Source: an uncultured Bacteroidales bacterium | GTDB lineage: Bacteria > Bacteroidota > Bacteroidia > Bacteroidales > UBA932 | Assembly (NCBI GenBank): GCA_946406355.1 | Contig: CAMJKI010000010.1 | Span: 1-45,508 of the forward strand | Direction of reading: 5' to 3' | DNA: 45,508 bases | Shown here: piece by piece, positions 36,128 through 43,824 of the stretch | Position numbering within the stretch: position 1 is the first letter of the stretch | How the letters are laid out: every line of letters begins with the position of its first letter | Program-made: the position numbers and the translations under genes | Notes under the pieces: model-generated | Databases searched by the model: none | Told to the model about the DNA's origin: nothing | The model's input: the letters and a program-made list of their open reading frames with translations, nothing else

Positions 36128-38485
36128 ATGAAGAACTTAAATGGAATAGTTTTGGCCGTCGGACTGGCTGTCTGGGCTGCCGGGCTGTGCCTGGCGCAGC
36201 CATCGGCCTATGTGGATCCTTTTATCGGCACCTCCGGCATGGGGCATACCTTTCCGGGGGCCTGCGTGCCTTTCGGCGGGGTGCAGGTGAGCCCGGACAC
36301 GGACACCATTCCGCACAGCGTGGCGGGGAAGTACCAGGCCGAGGTTTACTCGCTGTGCGCCGGCTATCGCTGGGAGGACCCTACCATCGTGGGCTTTTCG
36401 CACACGCACCTCAGCGGCACCGGACATTCAGACTTGGGCGATATCCTGCTGATGCCCACCGTGGGCCCATTGCAGCTGAATCCCGGCACGGCCGATGCGC
36501 CCGAAAAAGGCTTCCGGAGCCGATTTAGCCATGATGCCGAAACGGCTTCGCCCGGCTATTACGCCGTAACGCTGGAGGATTACGGCATCCGGGCCGAATT
36601 GTCCGCCACCGAACGCACCGCCATCCACCGCTACAGCTATCCCGAAGGCGAGCGTCACCTGATTGTGGACCTTTCCCATGGCATTTACAACTACGAGGGA
36701 AAAACGCTATGGGCCAGCGTGCGGATGGTGGGCGACAGCCTCCTCACCGGCTACCGCATCACCCAGGGCTGGGCCCGGGAACATTATACCTACTTTGCCA
36801 TTCGCTTCTCCCGTCCGGTGAAGGAATATGGCTGCAAGGAAACGGTAAAACCGCCGTACAACGGCTTCTGGCGCAAGTTCGACATCGGCCACAACTTCCC
36901 GGAAATGGCCGGCAGGGGCCTCAGCTGCTGGTTTGATTTCGAGTGGGAGGAGATTCCCGGTCAGGCCGGGAATGACGGGGGCGCCGGAGTGCTTGTGGTG
37001 CAAGTGGCGCTGAGCGCTACATCCGTAGAGGGGGCGCTGCGGAACCTCCGGGCCGAGGAGGGGAACTTCGACGGCATCCGGGCATCGGCCGAAAACAGCT
37101 GGAACCGGGAACTGGGGAAGGTGCAGGCGCAGGGGACGGAGGACGAGCTCCGCATGCTGTATACCTCGCTCTACCACACCATGGTCAATCCGTCGCTGTA
37201 CAACGACGTGGACGGATCCTACAGGGGCCTGGACGGCGGCATTCACCAGGCCGACGGCTGGGATAACTATACGGTTTTTTCCCTCTGGGACACCTACCGG
37301 GCCGAGCATCCGCTGCTGCTGTTGATGCATCCGGACCGGGCCCGCGACATGGTGCTTTCCATGCTGGCGCATCAGGAACAGAGCGCGCACGGCCTGTTGC
37401 CCATCTGGTCGCTCATGGCCAACGAAGGTTGGTGCATGAGCGGTTACCACGCCGTTTCCGTGCTGGCCGATGCCTTGCAGGCCGGGCTGGATATAGACGG
37501 ACAGCGCGCACTGGACGCCATGGTGGCCACTTCCACCGTTCCGTACCTGGAGGGACTGGACCAGTATATGAAACTGGGCTACGTGCCGCTGGAAGCCTCT
37601 TCCTGCGGCGCTTCCACCACCTTGGAATATGCCTACGACGACTGGACCATCTATCGCACAGCCAAGGCGTTGGGGCAGGATGCCCTGGCCGCCGAGTACA
37701 AAAAGCGCGCCTTTAACTATGTGCTGCTGTACCCCTGTGACAGCCCCTTTGCCCAGGCCCGCTACGAGGATGGCCGATGGAAAAATCCCACCGACCCCCG
37801 GCAGACCTATGGCGAAGGTTTCATTGAGGGAAATTCCTACAATTTCTCTTTCCATGTGCCGCACGACGTGCAGGGGCTCATCGGCCTCATGGGTGGTGAA
37901 AAACGCGTCCTGAGCATCCTGGACACGCTTTTCTCCCAACCGCTGGATCCCAAGTATTACGAGGATAACGAGGACATTGAGGCTTCCTGCCTAATCGGCG
38001 GCTACGTTCACGGAAACGAGCCTTCGCACCACATTCCGTACCTCTTCCAGTGGACTTCCGAGCCCTGGCGCGGGGAATACTGGCTGCGCGAGATTATGGA
38101 GCGGATGTACAAGCCCGAACGCGAGGGCCTGGGCGGCAACGACGACTGCGGTCAGATGAGCGCCTGGTACGTGTTCTCGGCCATGGGTTTCTATCCCGTC
38201 TGCCCCGGCAGCGGTGAGTTCGTGCTGGGAGCGCCCTTCCTGCCGGAAATGACCCTGCAGCTGGAGAACGGTGCCACATTTACGGTGAAGGCCCCCAAGG
38301 TGAGTTCCCGCAACCGCTATGTGCGTTCCGTAAAGCTGAACGGCCGGAAGTACACCAAACGCTACATTACCCGCGAGGACATCCTTGGCGGCGGCGTGCT
38401 GGAGTTTGAGATGGGCGACAAGCCGGTGAAAAAACGCAGGCCGAATGCTTCCGACCTGCCGTATTCCTTGTCGGCGGGAATTTAA
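36128..38485 (+). CDS. GH92 alpha-mannosidase
   Basis: A 785-aa GH92 enzyme of usual length. The start at 36128 gives signal peptide MKNLNGIVLAVGLAVWAAGLCLAQ; an upstream start would lie within a hairpin. Family signatures: PFIGTSGMGHTFPGACVPFG, GFSHTHLSGTGHSDLGDI, FSLWDTYRAEHPLL, GYVHGNEPSHHIPYLFQW, and GNDDCGQMSAWYVFSAMGFYPVCPG, which contains residues of the calcium and catalytic site. GH92 enzymes are calcium-dependent inverting exo-mannosidases, often on N-glycan mannose. It does not fit the arabinoxylan theme and may serve another glycan. No promoter box lies in front, so read-through from GH97 is likely. Its stop overlaps that of the convergent acyltransferase gene by 4 nt. Confidence 0.95.
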   Translation: MKNLNGIVLAVGLAVWAAGLCLAQPSAYVDPFIGTSGMGHTFPGACVPFGGVQVSPDTDTIPHSVAGKYQAEVYSLCAGYRWEDPTIVGFSHTHLSGTGHSDLGDILLMPTVGPLQLNPGTADAPEKGFRSRFSHDAETASPGYYAVTLEDYGIRAELSATERTAIHRYSYPEGERHLIVDLSHGIYNYEGKTLWASVRMVGDSLLTGYRITQGWAREHYTYFAIRFSRPVKEYGCKETVKPPYNGFWRKFDIGHNFPEMAGRGLSCWFDFEWEEIPGQAGNDGGAGVLVVQVALSATSVEGALRNLRAEEGNFDGIRASAENSWNRELGKVQAQGTEDELRMLYTSLYHTMVNPSLYNDVDGSYRGLDGGIHQADGWDNYTVFSLWDTYRAEHPLLLLMHPDRARDMVLSMLAHQEQSAHGLLPIWSLMANEGWCMSGYHAVSVLADALQAGLDIDGQRALDAMVATSTVPYLEGLDQYMKLGYVPLEASSCGASTTLEYAYDDWTIYRTAKALGQDALAAEYKKRAFNYVLLYPCDSPFAQARYEDGRWKNPTDPRQTYGEGFIEGNSYNFSFHVPHDVQGLIGLMGGEKRVLSILDTLFSQPLDPKYYEDNEDIEASCLIGGYVHGNEPSHHIPYLFQWTSEPWRGEYWLREIMERMYKPEREGLGGNDDCGQMSAWYVFSAMGFYPVCPGSGEFVLGAPFLPEMTLQLENGATFTVKAPKVSSRNRYVRSVKLNGRKYTKRYITREDILGGGVLEFEMGDKPVKKRRPNASDLPYSLSAGI

Positions 38486-39342
38486 GCCTGCCAGCCGGCA
38501 ATATCTTCCGGAGAGAAGTCGTAGGTGAGGGGACGGCCGTACACTTTTTCATAGCACCGTACCTTGGCTTCGTAATCGGCCTGGCAGAGGGCCAGGCTGT
38601 TTTCGCGGTCGGTTTTGGCGGGGTCCGGATACAGCGGATCCAGAATGTGCAGCACCATTTTTACGTCGCGGAAGCCCGGGGCTACCGTTCCCGGGAGGTC
38701 CTGCAGTTCCGTGAACAGCGGCACCACCGGCACACCGAACTGGCTGGCAAAGAGGAAGGCGCCGCGCTTTCCCGGCCGGGGCTTGCGGTAGTTGAACCAC
38801 ATTTCCTGCTCGGGATAAATAAGGATAAATCGGCCTCTATCAAGCGTTTCCTGCATTTGCTGGCGAAAAGCGCCGGCCATGTAGGAAGGTTCCGGAATTA
38901 TAGGAATTACGTCGATGTTCCTTAGTACGAAGCCGTTGAGGCCCGGCATCACAAAGTTGGTGCCCTGGCTGATGGCCCACAGCCTGCCCCGCCCGGCCTG
39001 TCTGGTCAGTACACGGATTACGCCGTTGTCAAAGGGATTGAAATGGTTGGCGGTAAGGAAGGCCGGGCCTTTTAGGGCCTCCAGCTTCTCCATGCCCACA
39101 ATCTCATTGATTCCGTTGTTGTAGCGACGGATCCAGCTGTCCACAATGGCCCGCGCCGCCAGGTTCTTGCACTTGAAACCCAGGGTATGGCGCTTTTGCA
39201 CATACCCCAGGATGTTTTCCTTAAGGGCCGATGGCTCCCAGTCCGGGTCGAAAGGCTCGGTTTTGTCGTTGAAACGGCCTTCTTCGGCGGCCTGCCGGAT
39301 ATTCCGGATGGCCTCTTCGCGTCCGGGCGTAACTAAGAGCAT
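38482..39342 (-). CDS. PlsC-like 1-acyl-glycerol-3-phosphate acyltransferase family protein
   Basis: A 286-aa protein of the lysophospholipid acyltransferase fold. The catalytic HX4D motif is present as NHFNPFD, with His100 and Asp105. The second conserved block is IYPEQEMWF (residues 175-183), where the usual PEGTR is replaced by PEQ, so the acyl acceptor may not be lysophosphatidate. No clear membrane helix is visible. It overlaps the GT8 gene by 10 nt, so the two are coupled and may act on the same glycolipid or surface glycan; this is inference. Its stop shares the palindromic TTAA with the stop of convergent GH92. Confidence 0.82.
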   Translation of the reverse strand: MLLVTPGREEAIRNIRQAAEEGRFNDKTEPFDPDWEPSALKENILGYVQKRHTLGFKCKNLAARAIVDSWIRRYNNGINEIVGMEKLEALKGPAFLTANHFNPFDNGVIRVLTRQAGRGRLWAISQGTNFVMPGLNGFVLRNIDVIPIIPEPSYMAGAFRQQMQETLDRGRFILIYPEQEMWFNYRKPRPGKRGAFLFASQFGVPVVPLFTELQDLPGTVAPGFRDVKMVLHILDPLYPDPAKTDRENSLALCQADYEAKVRCYEKVYGRPLTYDFSPEDIAGWQA

Positions 39343-40301
39343 AGACGCAGCTCCTTGCGGCTGGAGATGATGGATTTAAAGGAAACCGGGGCTTTGGTGA
39401 GTTCGGCGGCCATTTTGATGAGGCCGTCAATGCCGCCCTTATATCGTTCTACGGCTGCCGAATCCTCCAGGAAAGCCTGCTGGCGGCGGCGGATTACGGC
39501 GTAATAGCCGCTGCGGCGGGCATATTTCCAGAAAACGTCCTCGTAGGGAACCCACTCGTTGAGCCAAGGCTTGGCCGACAGGTTGAAGTGAATGATCTGC
39601 GGGTCCTCCAGGAAGGAAATCTTTTCCGAAGGCATGGCGTCCCAGCAGGGATCCAGATAATGGATGGAGTCCCAGCAGAGGGCGTTCAGGTAGTCCTGGT
39701 CGGGGGCAACGGTCTCCAGGGAATATTTGCCCAACCAGTCCAGGAAGCGGCCGGCCATGTCCACCTCACGCAGGCGGCGCATGTTCAGCAGCAGCACCCC
39801 GGAGTTCACATAGTTGCGGTGATCTACGCCCACATACTTATCTATGTACTGCATGAAGGGGGCAATATGCTGGATGGAATAGTCGGCGCAGGCGCCCACC
39901 AGGTTGTTGCCCAGCGGCTCTTCCCACAGGCGGGAGATGTCTCCGGGCACCACAATGTCGGAGTCCAGATAAATGCCTTTGTCGTACTGCGGGAACAGCA
40001 CCGGAATAAACAGGCGGAAGTAAATGGTGAGCGAGGCAAAAGCGTCAAACTGGTGGTTGCGGAGCTTGCCGTCGGCGTCCAGGGCTTTGAGCTTCCCGCT
40101 CAGGGACACAAAGCGAATTTGGAAGTTTTCACAGTCGAAGACGCTCAGTTTGCGGCGGTTTTCGGCCGAAATGTCGTCGTTCAGTATATGGATACGATAG
40201 GTGTAACGCGGAGATGCGTTCTCCTTGATGGAATTCAAAGCTACGGCCAGATAAGGTGCATAAGCGTCGTTGACCGAAAAGAAAATAGGAATCGTTTGCA
40301 T
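39333..40301 (-). CDS. Glycosyltransferase family 8
   Basis: A 322-aa GT8 protein starting MQTIPIFFSVNDAYAPYLAVAL; the start at 40301 is chosen because conserved sequence begins there and the -7 box lies just upstream. GIYLDSDIVVPGD carries the metal-binding DxD (Asp113-Ser-Asp115); YVNSGVLLLNMRRLRE and IIHFNLSAKPW are the other family motifs. GT8 enzymes are retaining transferases using UDP-sugars, as in lipopolysaccharide galactosyl- and glucosyltransferases. It has no signal peptide, so it works on the cytosolic side. It forms a coupled pair with the PlsC-like gene and is divergent from the LytTR regulator gene. Confidence 0.92.
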   Translation of the reverse strand: MQTIPIFFSVNDAYAPYLAVALNSIKENASPRYTYRIHILNDDISAENRRKLSVFDCENFQIRFVSLSGKLKALDADGKLRNHQFDAFASLTIYFRLFIPVLFPQYDKGIYLDSDIVVPGDISRLWEEPLGNNLVGACADYSIQHIAPFMQYIDKYVGVDHRNYVNSGVLLLNMRRLREVDMAGRFLDWLGKYSLETVAPDQDYLNALCWDSIHYLDPCWDAMPSEKISFLEDPQIIHFNLSAKPWLNEWVPYEDVFWKYARRSGYYAVIRRRQQAFLEDSAAVERYKGGIDGLIKMAAELTKAPVSFKSIISSRKELRLCS

Positions 40302-40322
40302 AGTTTCTGTTTTTTCTCGTTG

Positions 40323-40330
40323 CAAAGTTA
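40323..40330 (-). promoter_or_regulatory. -7 box of the GT8-acyltransferase pair
   Basis: The minus strand reads TAACTTTG, giving a leader of about 16 nt before the GT8 ATG at 40301. Confidence 0.5.
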
Positions 40331-40363
40331 TGCAGGCCCGCCCGCATGGGAAAAGAAATGTCA

Positions 40364-40436
40364 TTGGGACGAGTAAAAAGTGATGAAATAGCCATTTTAG
40401 GGATAAATCTGCCATTTTTGGGACGAATAAAAATAA
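40364..40436. promoter_or_regulatory. Repeated motifs upstream of the LytTR regulator gene (candidate operator)
   Basis: TTGGGACGAGTAAAAA (40364-40379) recurs with one change as TTGGGACGAATAAAAA (40418-40433). GCCATTTTAGGGA (40391) and GCCATTTTTGGGA (40411) form a 20-bp-spaced tandem pair, about two helical turns. LytTR proteins bind direct repeats; the last copy overlaps the -33 box, so autoregulation or control of the divergent GT8 gene is plausible. Confidence 0.45.
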
Positions 40437-40449
40437 ATTCGTATATTTG
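40417..40449 (+). promoter_or_regulatory. Promoter of the LytTR regulator gene
   Basis: TTTG at 40417-40420, a 21-nt spacer and TATATTTG at 40442-40449 match both consensus boxes; the ATG at 40470 is 20 nt downstream of the -7 box. Confidence 0.65.
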
Positions 40450-40469
40450 TCCCACTAAAGTTGTGACCG

Positions 40470-41279
40470 ATGAAAACCATCTCCCGCGTCTTTTACAGCA
40501 TGCCCGCCAACTGCCTGTTCTTTGTGGTGGTACCCCTGTTCTACTTTTTGTTCGTGCTGGCGTACAACCCTTTTGGCATATCGGACTTCCTGGCGGTGGG
40601 CAAGGAGCACTTCACGCTCAACCTCATTTTAACCACTCTCATCCTGCTGGGTGTGATGACGCTTTCGCGCATGCTGCTGTTCATTCTCCGGCGTATTATA
40701 GACCTTAACTGGTCGCTGTATATTGTATGGTGCGTGGGGGAAGTGGTGTTTGCAGGACTCATGTTTTCCATCCTGCTGGGAGTGGGCTGGGCAGGCGTTC
40801 ACCCCTATTTGTGGGTAATGACGCGCTGTATCCTGATACTGGCCGGCATTCTGGTTTTCCCTGATACTATCATTTCCATGGCCATCCAGTTGTATGTGCT
40901 TAACAAGCGCGCAAAGGGCCCGGTGGTGGACGAAAAAACGCTCATCCGTTTCCACGACGAGCAGAAGCGCCTCAAGCTCATCGTTTCATCGGAAGCCGTA
41001 CTGTACATTGAGGCCGAGGAAAACTACGTGCACATAGTCCATCTGGACAACGGCCGGGTAAAGGATTTCACCCTGCGCTCGTCCATGCGTGCCCTGGAGG
41101 AAATGCTGTCCCGTCACGGGCTGGTGCGCTGCCACCGTTCCTACTTTATCAACGCGGCGCATGTAGATTTGGTGCGTAAAGACAACAACGGCTTCGCCCT
41201 GGCCCAGCTGGACTGGGACGGCCTCAAGCCAATACCCGTGTCCAAACGCTATTACGAGTCCGTTACGGCCCTGCTGTAG
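40470..41279 (+). CDS. Membrane-anchored LytTR-family transcriptional regulator
   Basis: A 269-aa protein with four hydrophobic segments (about residues 14-31, 48-73, 81-105, 116-140) followed by a LytTR DNA-binding domain (about 165-265), recognised by LIVSSEAVLYIEAEENYVHI, RSSMRALEEML, LVRCHRSYFINAAHV and KPIPVSKRYYE. There is no receiver domain, so it is a one-component membrane-bound regulator whose signal probably reaches it through the membrane part. It stands alone on its strand, with direct repeats upstream of its own promoter and the divergent GT8-acyltransferase pair as a natural target. The next gene has its own promoter and a terminator intervenes. Confidence 0.92.
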   Translation: MKTISRVFYSMPANCLFFVVVPLFYFLFVLAYNPFGISDFLAVGKEHFTLNLILTTLILLGVMTLSRMLLFILRRIIDLNWSLYIVWCVGEVVFAGLMFSILLGVGWAGVHPYLWVMTRCILILAGILVFPDTIISMAIQLYVLNKRAKGPVVDEKTLIRFHDEQKRLKLIVSSEAVLYIEAEENYVHIVHLDNGRVKDFTLRSSMRALEEMLSRHGLVRCHRSYFINAAHVDLVRKDNNGFALAQLDWDGLKPIPVSKRYYESVTALL

Positions 41280-41302
41280 CCTTTAAACTCAATCGTATGT
41301 TC

Positions 41303-41340
41303 AATCGGTGGTCCGGATGTTCGGGCCGCCGATTTCTTTG
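41303..41340 (+). terminator. Terminator of the LytTR regulator gene
   Basis: Arms AATCGGTGGTCCG (41303-41315) and CGGGCCGCCGATT (41322-41334) pair over 13 bp with two G-U pairs and a 6-nt loop, then TCTTTG. It lies 24 nt past the stop. Confidence 0.6.
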
Positions 41341-41373
41341 GTTAGCCGCATCCCTTTTTTCGGAAAAAATGAC

Positions 41374-41381
41374 TATATTTG
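41374..41381 (+). promoter_or_regulatory. -7 box of the MFS transporter-ROK kinase pair
   Basis: TATATTTG matches TAnnTTTG and predicts a leader of about 47 nt before the ATG at 41435. No exact -33 TTTG is seen. Confidence 0.5.
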
Positions 41382-41434
41382 AAAACTGAAAAACCGAAAA
41401 TTTATATTCATTTAAACTAATAAACACAAAACCA

Positions 41435-42724
41435 ATGTCTAAAACCAAAGGAAATGGCAATATCATAGCCATTATCACCATGATCTTCCTTTTTGGAATG
41501 ATCGCTTTTGTTACCAATCTCGCTGCCCCCGTGGGTAACATCTGGAAAATGCAGCCTCAGATTGCAGGTTCCAACGCCCTGGGTATGATGGGTAACATGA
41601 TGAACTTCCTGGCCTACCTGTTCATGGGTATCCCCGCCGGTAACATGCTCACCAAGTATGGTTACAAGAAAACGGCCCTCATCGCTATTGCCGTAGGTTT
41701 CGTGGGCGTATTCGTCCAGTTCCTCTCCGGTGTGGTGTCCAGCTTCCCCATGAACTTCATCACCTATCTGCTGGGTGCTTTCATTTCCGGTTTCTCCGTG
41801 TGCATGCTCAATACCGTGGTGAATCCCATGCTCACCCTGCTGGGCGGCGGTGGCAAGAAGGGTAACCAGTATGTACAGATCGGCGGCACCTTCAACTCCC
41901 TCATGGGCACCCTTACTCCCATGCTGGTGGGCGCCCTCATCGGCGCGCTGGTGGCCGGTAAGACGGTAATCAGCGACGTGAACCCTGTGCTGTTCATTGC
42001 CATGGGCATCTTTGCCGCTGCCTTCATCATCCTGTCCTTCATTAAAATTGAAGATCCGGAGCAGGTGGCCGATGCCGCCCATGCCGAAAGCCCCTGGAAA
42101 TTCCGCCACTTCGTGTATGGCGTCATCGCCATCTTCGTGTATGTGGGCGTAGAGGTGGGTATCCCCGGCACGCTCAATTTCTATCTGGCCGATCCTGCCA
42201 ACCCGGCCGGCATGCTGGATCCTTCCACCGCAGCCGCCATCGCCGGTTTCGTGGCCGGTACCTACTGGTTCCTTATGCTCATCGGCCGTTTCGTGTCCAG
42301 CGTCATTTCCGGTAAAGTCTCTTCCAAGGCCCAGCTGACGTTCTGCTCGGCCGTTGCCTTAATCCTGGTTCTGGTGGCCATCTTCGCCCCGGCTGCCAAT
42401 AAGGTGAACATGCCCGCTTTCACCGGCTCCAGCTTCGAAATGGTGAACGTTCCGCTCTCCGCCCTGCTGCTGGTTCTGTGCGGCCTGTGCACCTCCGTCA
42501 TGTGGGGCGCCATCTTCAACCTGGCCGTGGAAGGCCTGGGCAGCGCCACCAACAAGGCTTCCGGCCTGTTCATGACCATGGTAGTGGGCGGCGGTATCCT
42601 CCCGCTGGTTCAGAATTATGTGGCCGACCAGACCACCTACATGGTCAGCTACATTGTTCCGGCCCTGGGCCTTGCCTACATCCTCTTCTTCGCCCTCATC
42701 GGCTCCAAAGTTGTTAAAAAGTAA
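41435..42724 (+). CDS. FucP/GluP-type MFS sugar:proton symporter
   Basis: A 429-aa inner-membrane protein with about 12 hydrophobic segments, of the fucose/glucose/galactose MFS group. Recognisable parts are FLAYLFMGIPAGNMLTKYGYKKTALIAI (the loop 2-3 region of MFS proteins), CMLNTVVNPMLTLLGGGGKKGNQYVQIGGTFNSLMG, and GTYWFLMLIGRFVSSVISGKVS. The ROK kinase gene begins 9 nt downstream, so a hexose such as glucose or galactose is the likely cargo, taken up and then phosphorylated. It is not obviously part of the arabinose system and is likely expressed more constitutively. Confidence 0.92.
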   Translation: MSKTKGNGNIIAIITMIFLFGMIAFVTNLAAPVGNIWKMQPQIAGSNALGMMGNMMNFLAYLFMGIPAGNMLTKYGYKKTALIAIAVGFVGVFVQFLSGVVSSFPMNFITYLLGAFISGFSVCMLNTVVNPMLTLLGGGGKKGNQYVQIGGTFNSLMGTLTPMLVGALIGALVAGKTVISDVNPVLFIAMGIFAAAFIILSFIKIEDPEQVADAAHAESPWKFRHFVYGVIAIFVYVGVEVGIPGTLNFYLADPANPAGMLDPSTAAAIAGFVAGTYWFLMLIGRFVSSVISGKVSSKAQLTFCSAVALILVLVAIFAPAANKVNMPAFTGSSFEMVNVPLSALLLVLCGLCTSVMWGAIFNLAVEGLGSATNKASGLFMTMVVGGGILPLVQNYVADQTTYMVSYIVPALGLAYILFFALIGSKVVKK

Positions 42725-42733
42725 TTGGTATAT

Positions 42734-43690
42734 ATGGCACAAGATTTAGTTATTGGCATTGACGTTGGTGGGCAGACCACCAAATGCGGCGTTGTAGACG
42801 CCCGTGGCTCCGTTCTGGCCCAAACCGTTATCCGTACGGATACCTACGATGTAGTAGAACCTTATATCGCCGAACTGGCAGAGGCCCTCAACCGCATTGT
42901 GGCCGAGGCCAAAGGGGAAGGCCGCATCCGCGGCATCGGCGTAGGCGCCCCCAACGGCAACTTCTACACCGGCACCATCGAAAGCGCCCCCAACCTCAAG
43001 TGGGGTCACAACAGAGTGGAATTCGCCAAGCTCCTCAGCGAGCAGATGAACGGCATTCCCGTGTCGCTCACCAACGACGCCAACGCTGCTGCCGTGGGTG
43101 AAATGACATACGGTGCCGCCCGTGGTATGAAGAATTTCATCATGATTACCCTGGGCACCGGCGTGGGTTCCGGCATTGTCATTAACGGAGAGGTGGTTTA
43201 TGGTCACGACGGCTTTGCCGGCGAACTGGGCCACACCTGCGCCGTGCGCAACAACGGCCGCGCCTGCGGTTGCGGAAAGACCGGCTGTCTGGAAGCTTAC
43301 TGCTCGGCCACCGGCGTAGCCCGCACCGCCCGCGAATGGCTGGAAATGACCGACGAACCTTCCGTCCTCCGCAGCCTGGAGAATATTTCCTCCAAGGATG
43401 TGTACGAGGCTGCCAAGGACGGCGACAAGCTGGCCCTCAAGATCTTCGAATACACCGGTAAGATCCTGGGACAGAAGTTTGCCGATTTCATCGAGTTCAG
43501 CGCTCCGGAGGCCATTGTGCTGTTCGGCGGCCTGGCCCGTGCCAAGGAATTCCTCACAGAACCCATCCAGAAGTCCATGGACGCCAATGTGCTTCCTTTG
43601 TGGCGCGGAAAGGTAAAGCTGGTGTATTCCCAGCTAAAGGAATCCGACGCCGCCATTCTGGGTGCTTCCGCCCTGGCCTGGGAGCTGTAA
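42734..43690 (+). CDS. ROK-family sugar kinase (probable glucokinase)
   Basis: A 318-aa ROK protein. The start at the ATG at 42734 (MAQDLVIGIDVGGQTTKCG) is preferred over a TTG three codons upstream. Features: N-terminal phosphate motif GIDVGGQTTKCG, catalytic Asp in SLTNDANAAAVGEMTYG, ITLGTGVGSGIVINGEVVYG, FAGELGHTCA, and the ROK zinc motif ACGCGKTGCLEAYCS. No helix-turn-helix is present, so it is a kinase and not a repressor. It would phosphorylate glucose or a related hexose brought in by the MFS transporter just upstream, with which it is co-transcribed. It is followed by a strong terminator. Confidence 0.92.
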   Translation: MAQDLVIGIDVGGQTTKCGVVDARGSVLAQTVIRTDTYDVVEPYIAELAEALNRIVAEAKGEGRIRGIGVGAPNGNFYTGTIESAPNLKWGHNRVEFAKLLSEQMNGIPVSLTNDANAAAVGEMTYGAARGMKNFIMITLGTGVGSGIVINGEVVYGHDGFAGELGHTCAVRNNGRACGCGKTGCLEAYCSATGVARTAREWLEMTDEPSVLRSLENISSKDVYEAAKDGDKLALKIFEYTGKILGQKFADFIEFSAPEAIVLFGGLARAKEFLTEPIQKSMDANVLPLWRGKVKLVYSQLKESDAAILGASALAWEL

Positions 43691-43710
43691 ATAACAGTCT
43701 CATAAGGATT

Positions 43711-43750
43711 AATTGGGGTGTGCTTTCGGGCGCACCCTAATTATTTTTTC
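43711..43750 (+). terminator. Terminator after the ROK kinase gene
   Basis: Arms AATTGGGGTGTGC (43711-43723) and GCGCACCCTAATT (43730-43742) pair over 13 bp with two G-U pairs around a 6-nt loop, followed by ATTTTTTC. It is a textbook intrinsic terminator. Confidence 0.75.
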
Positions 43751-43770
43751 TACTTTCGCGAAATTTTTTG

Positions 43771-43778
43771 TAAATTTG
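43771..43778 (+). promoter_or_regulatory. -7 box of the pyruvate phosphate dikinase gene
   Basis: TAAATTTG matches TAnnTTTG; a near -33 box TTTC lies at 43747-43750 with a 20-nt spacer. The predicted leader is about 40 nt. Confidence 0.55.
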
Positions 43779-43824
43779 CAAGTTTCAAGTAGAAAATTAT
43801 TAATAATCTTTATAAACGATCGTT

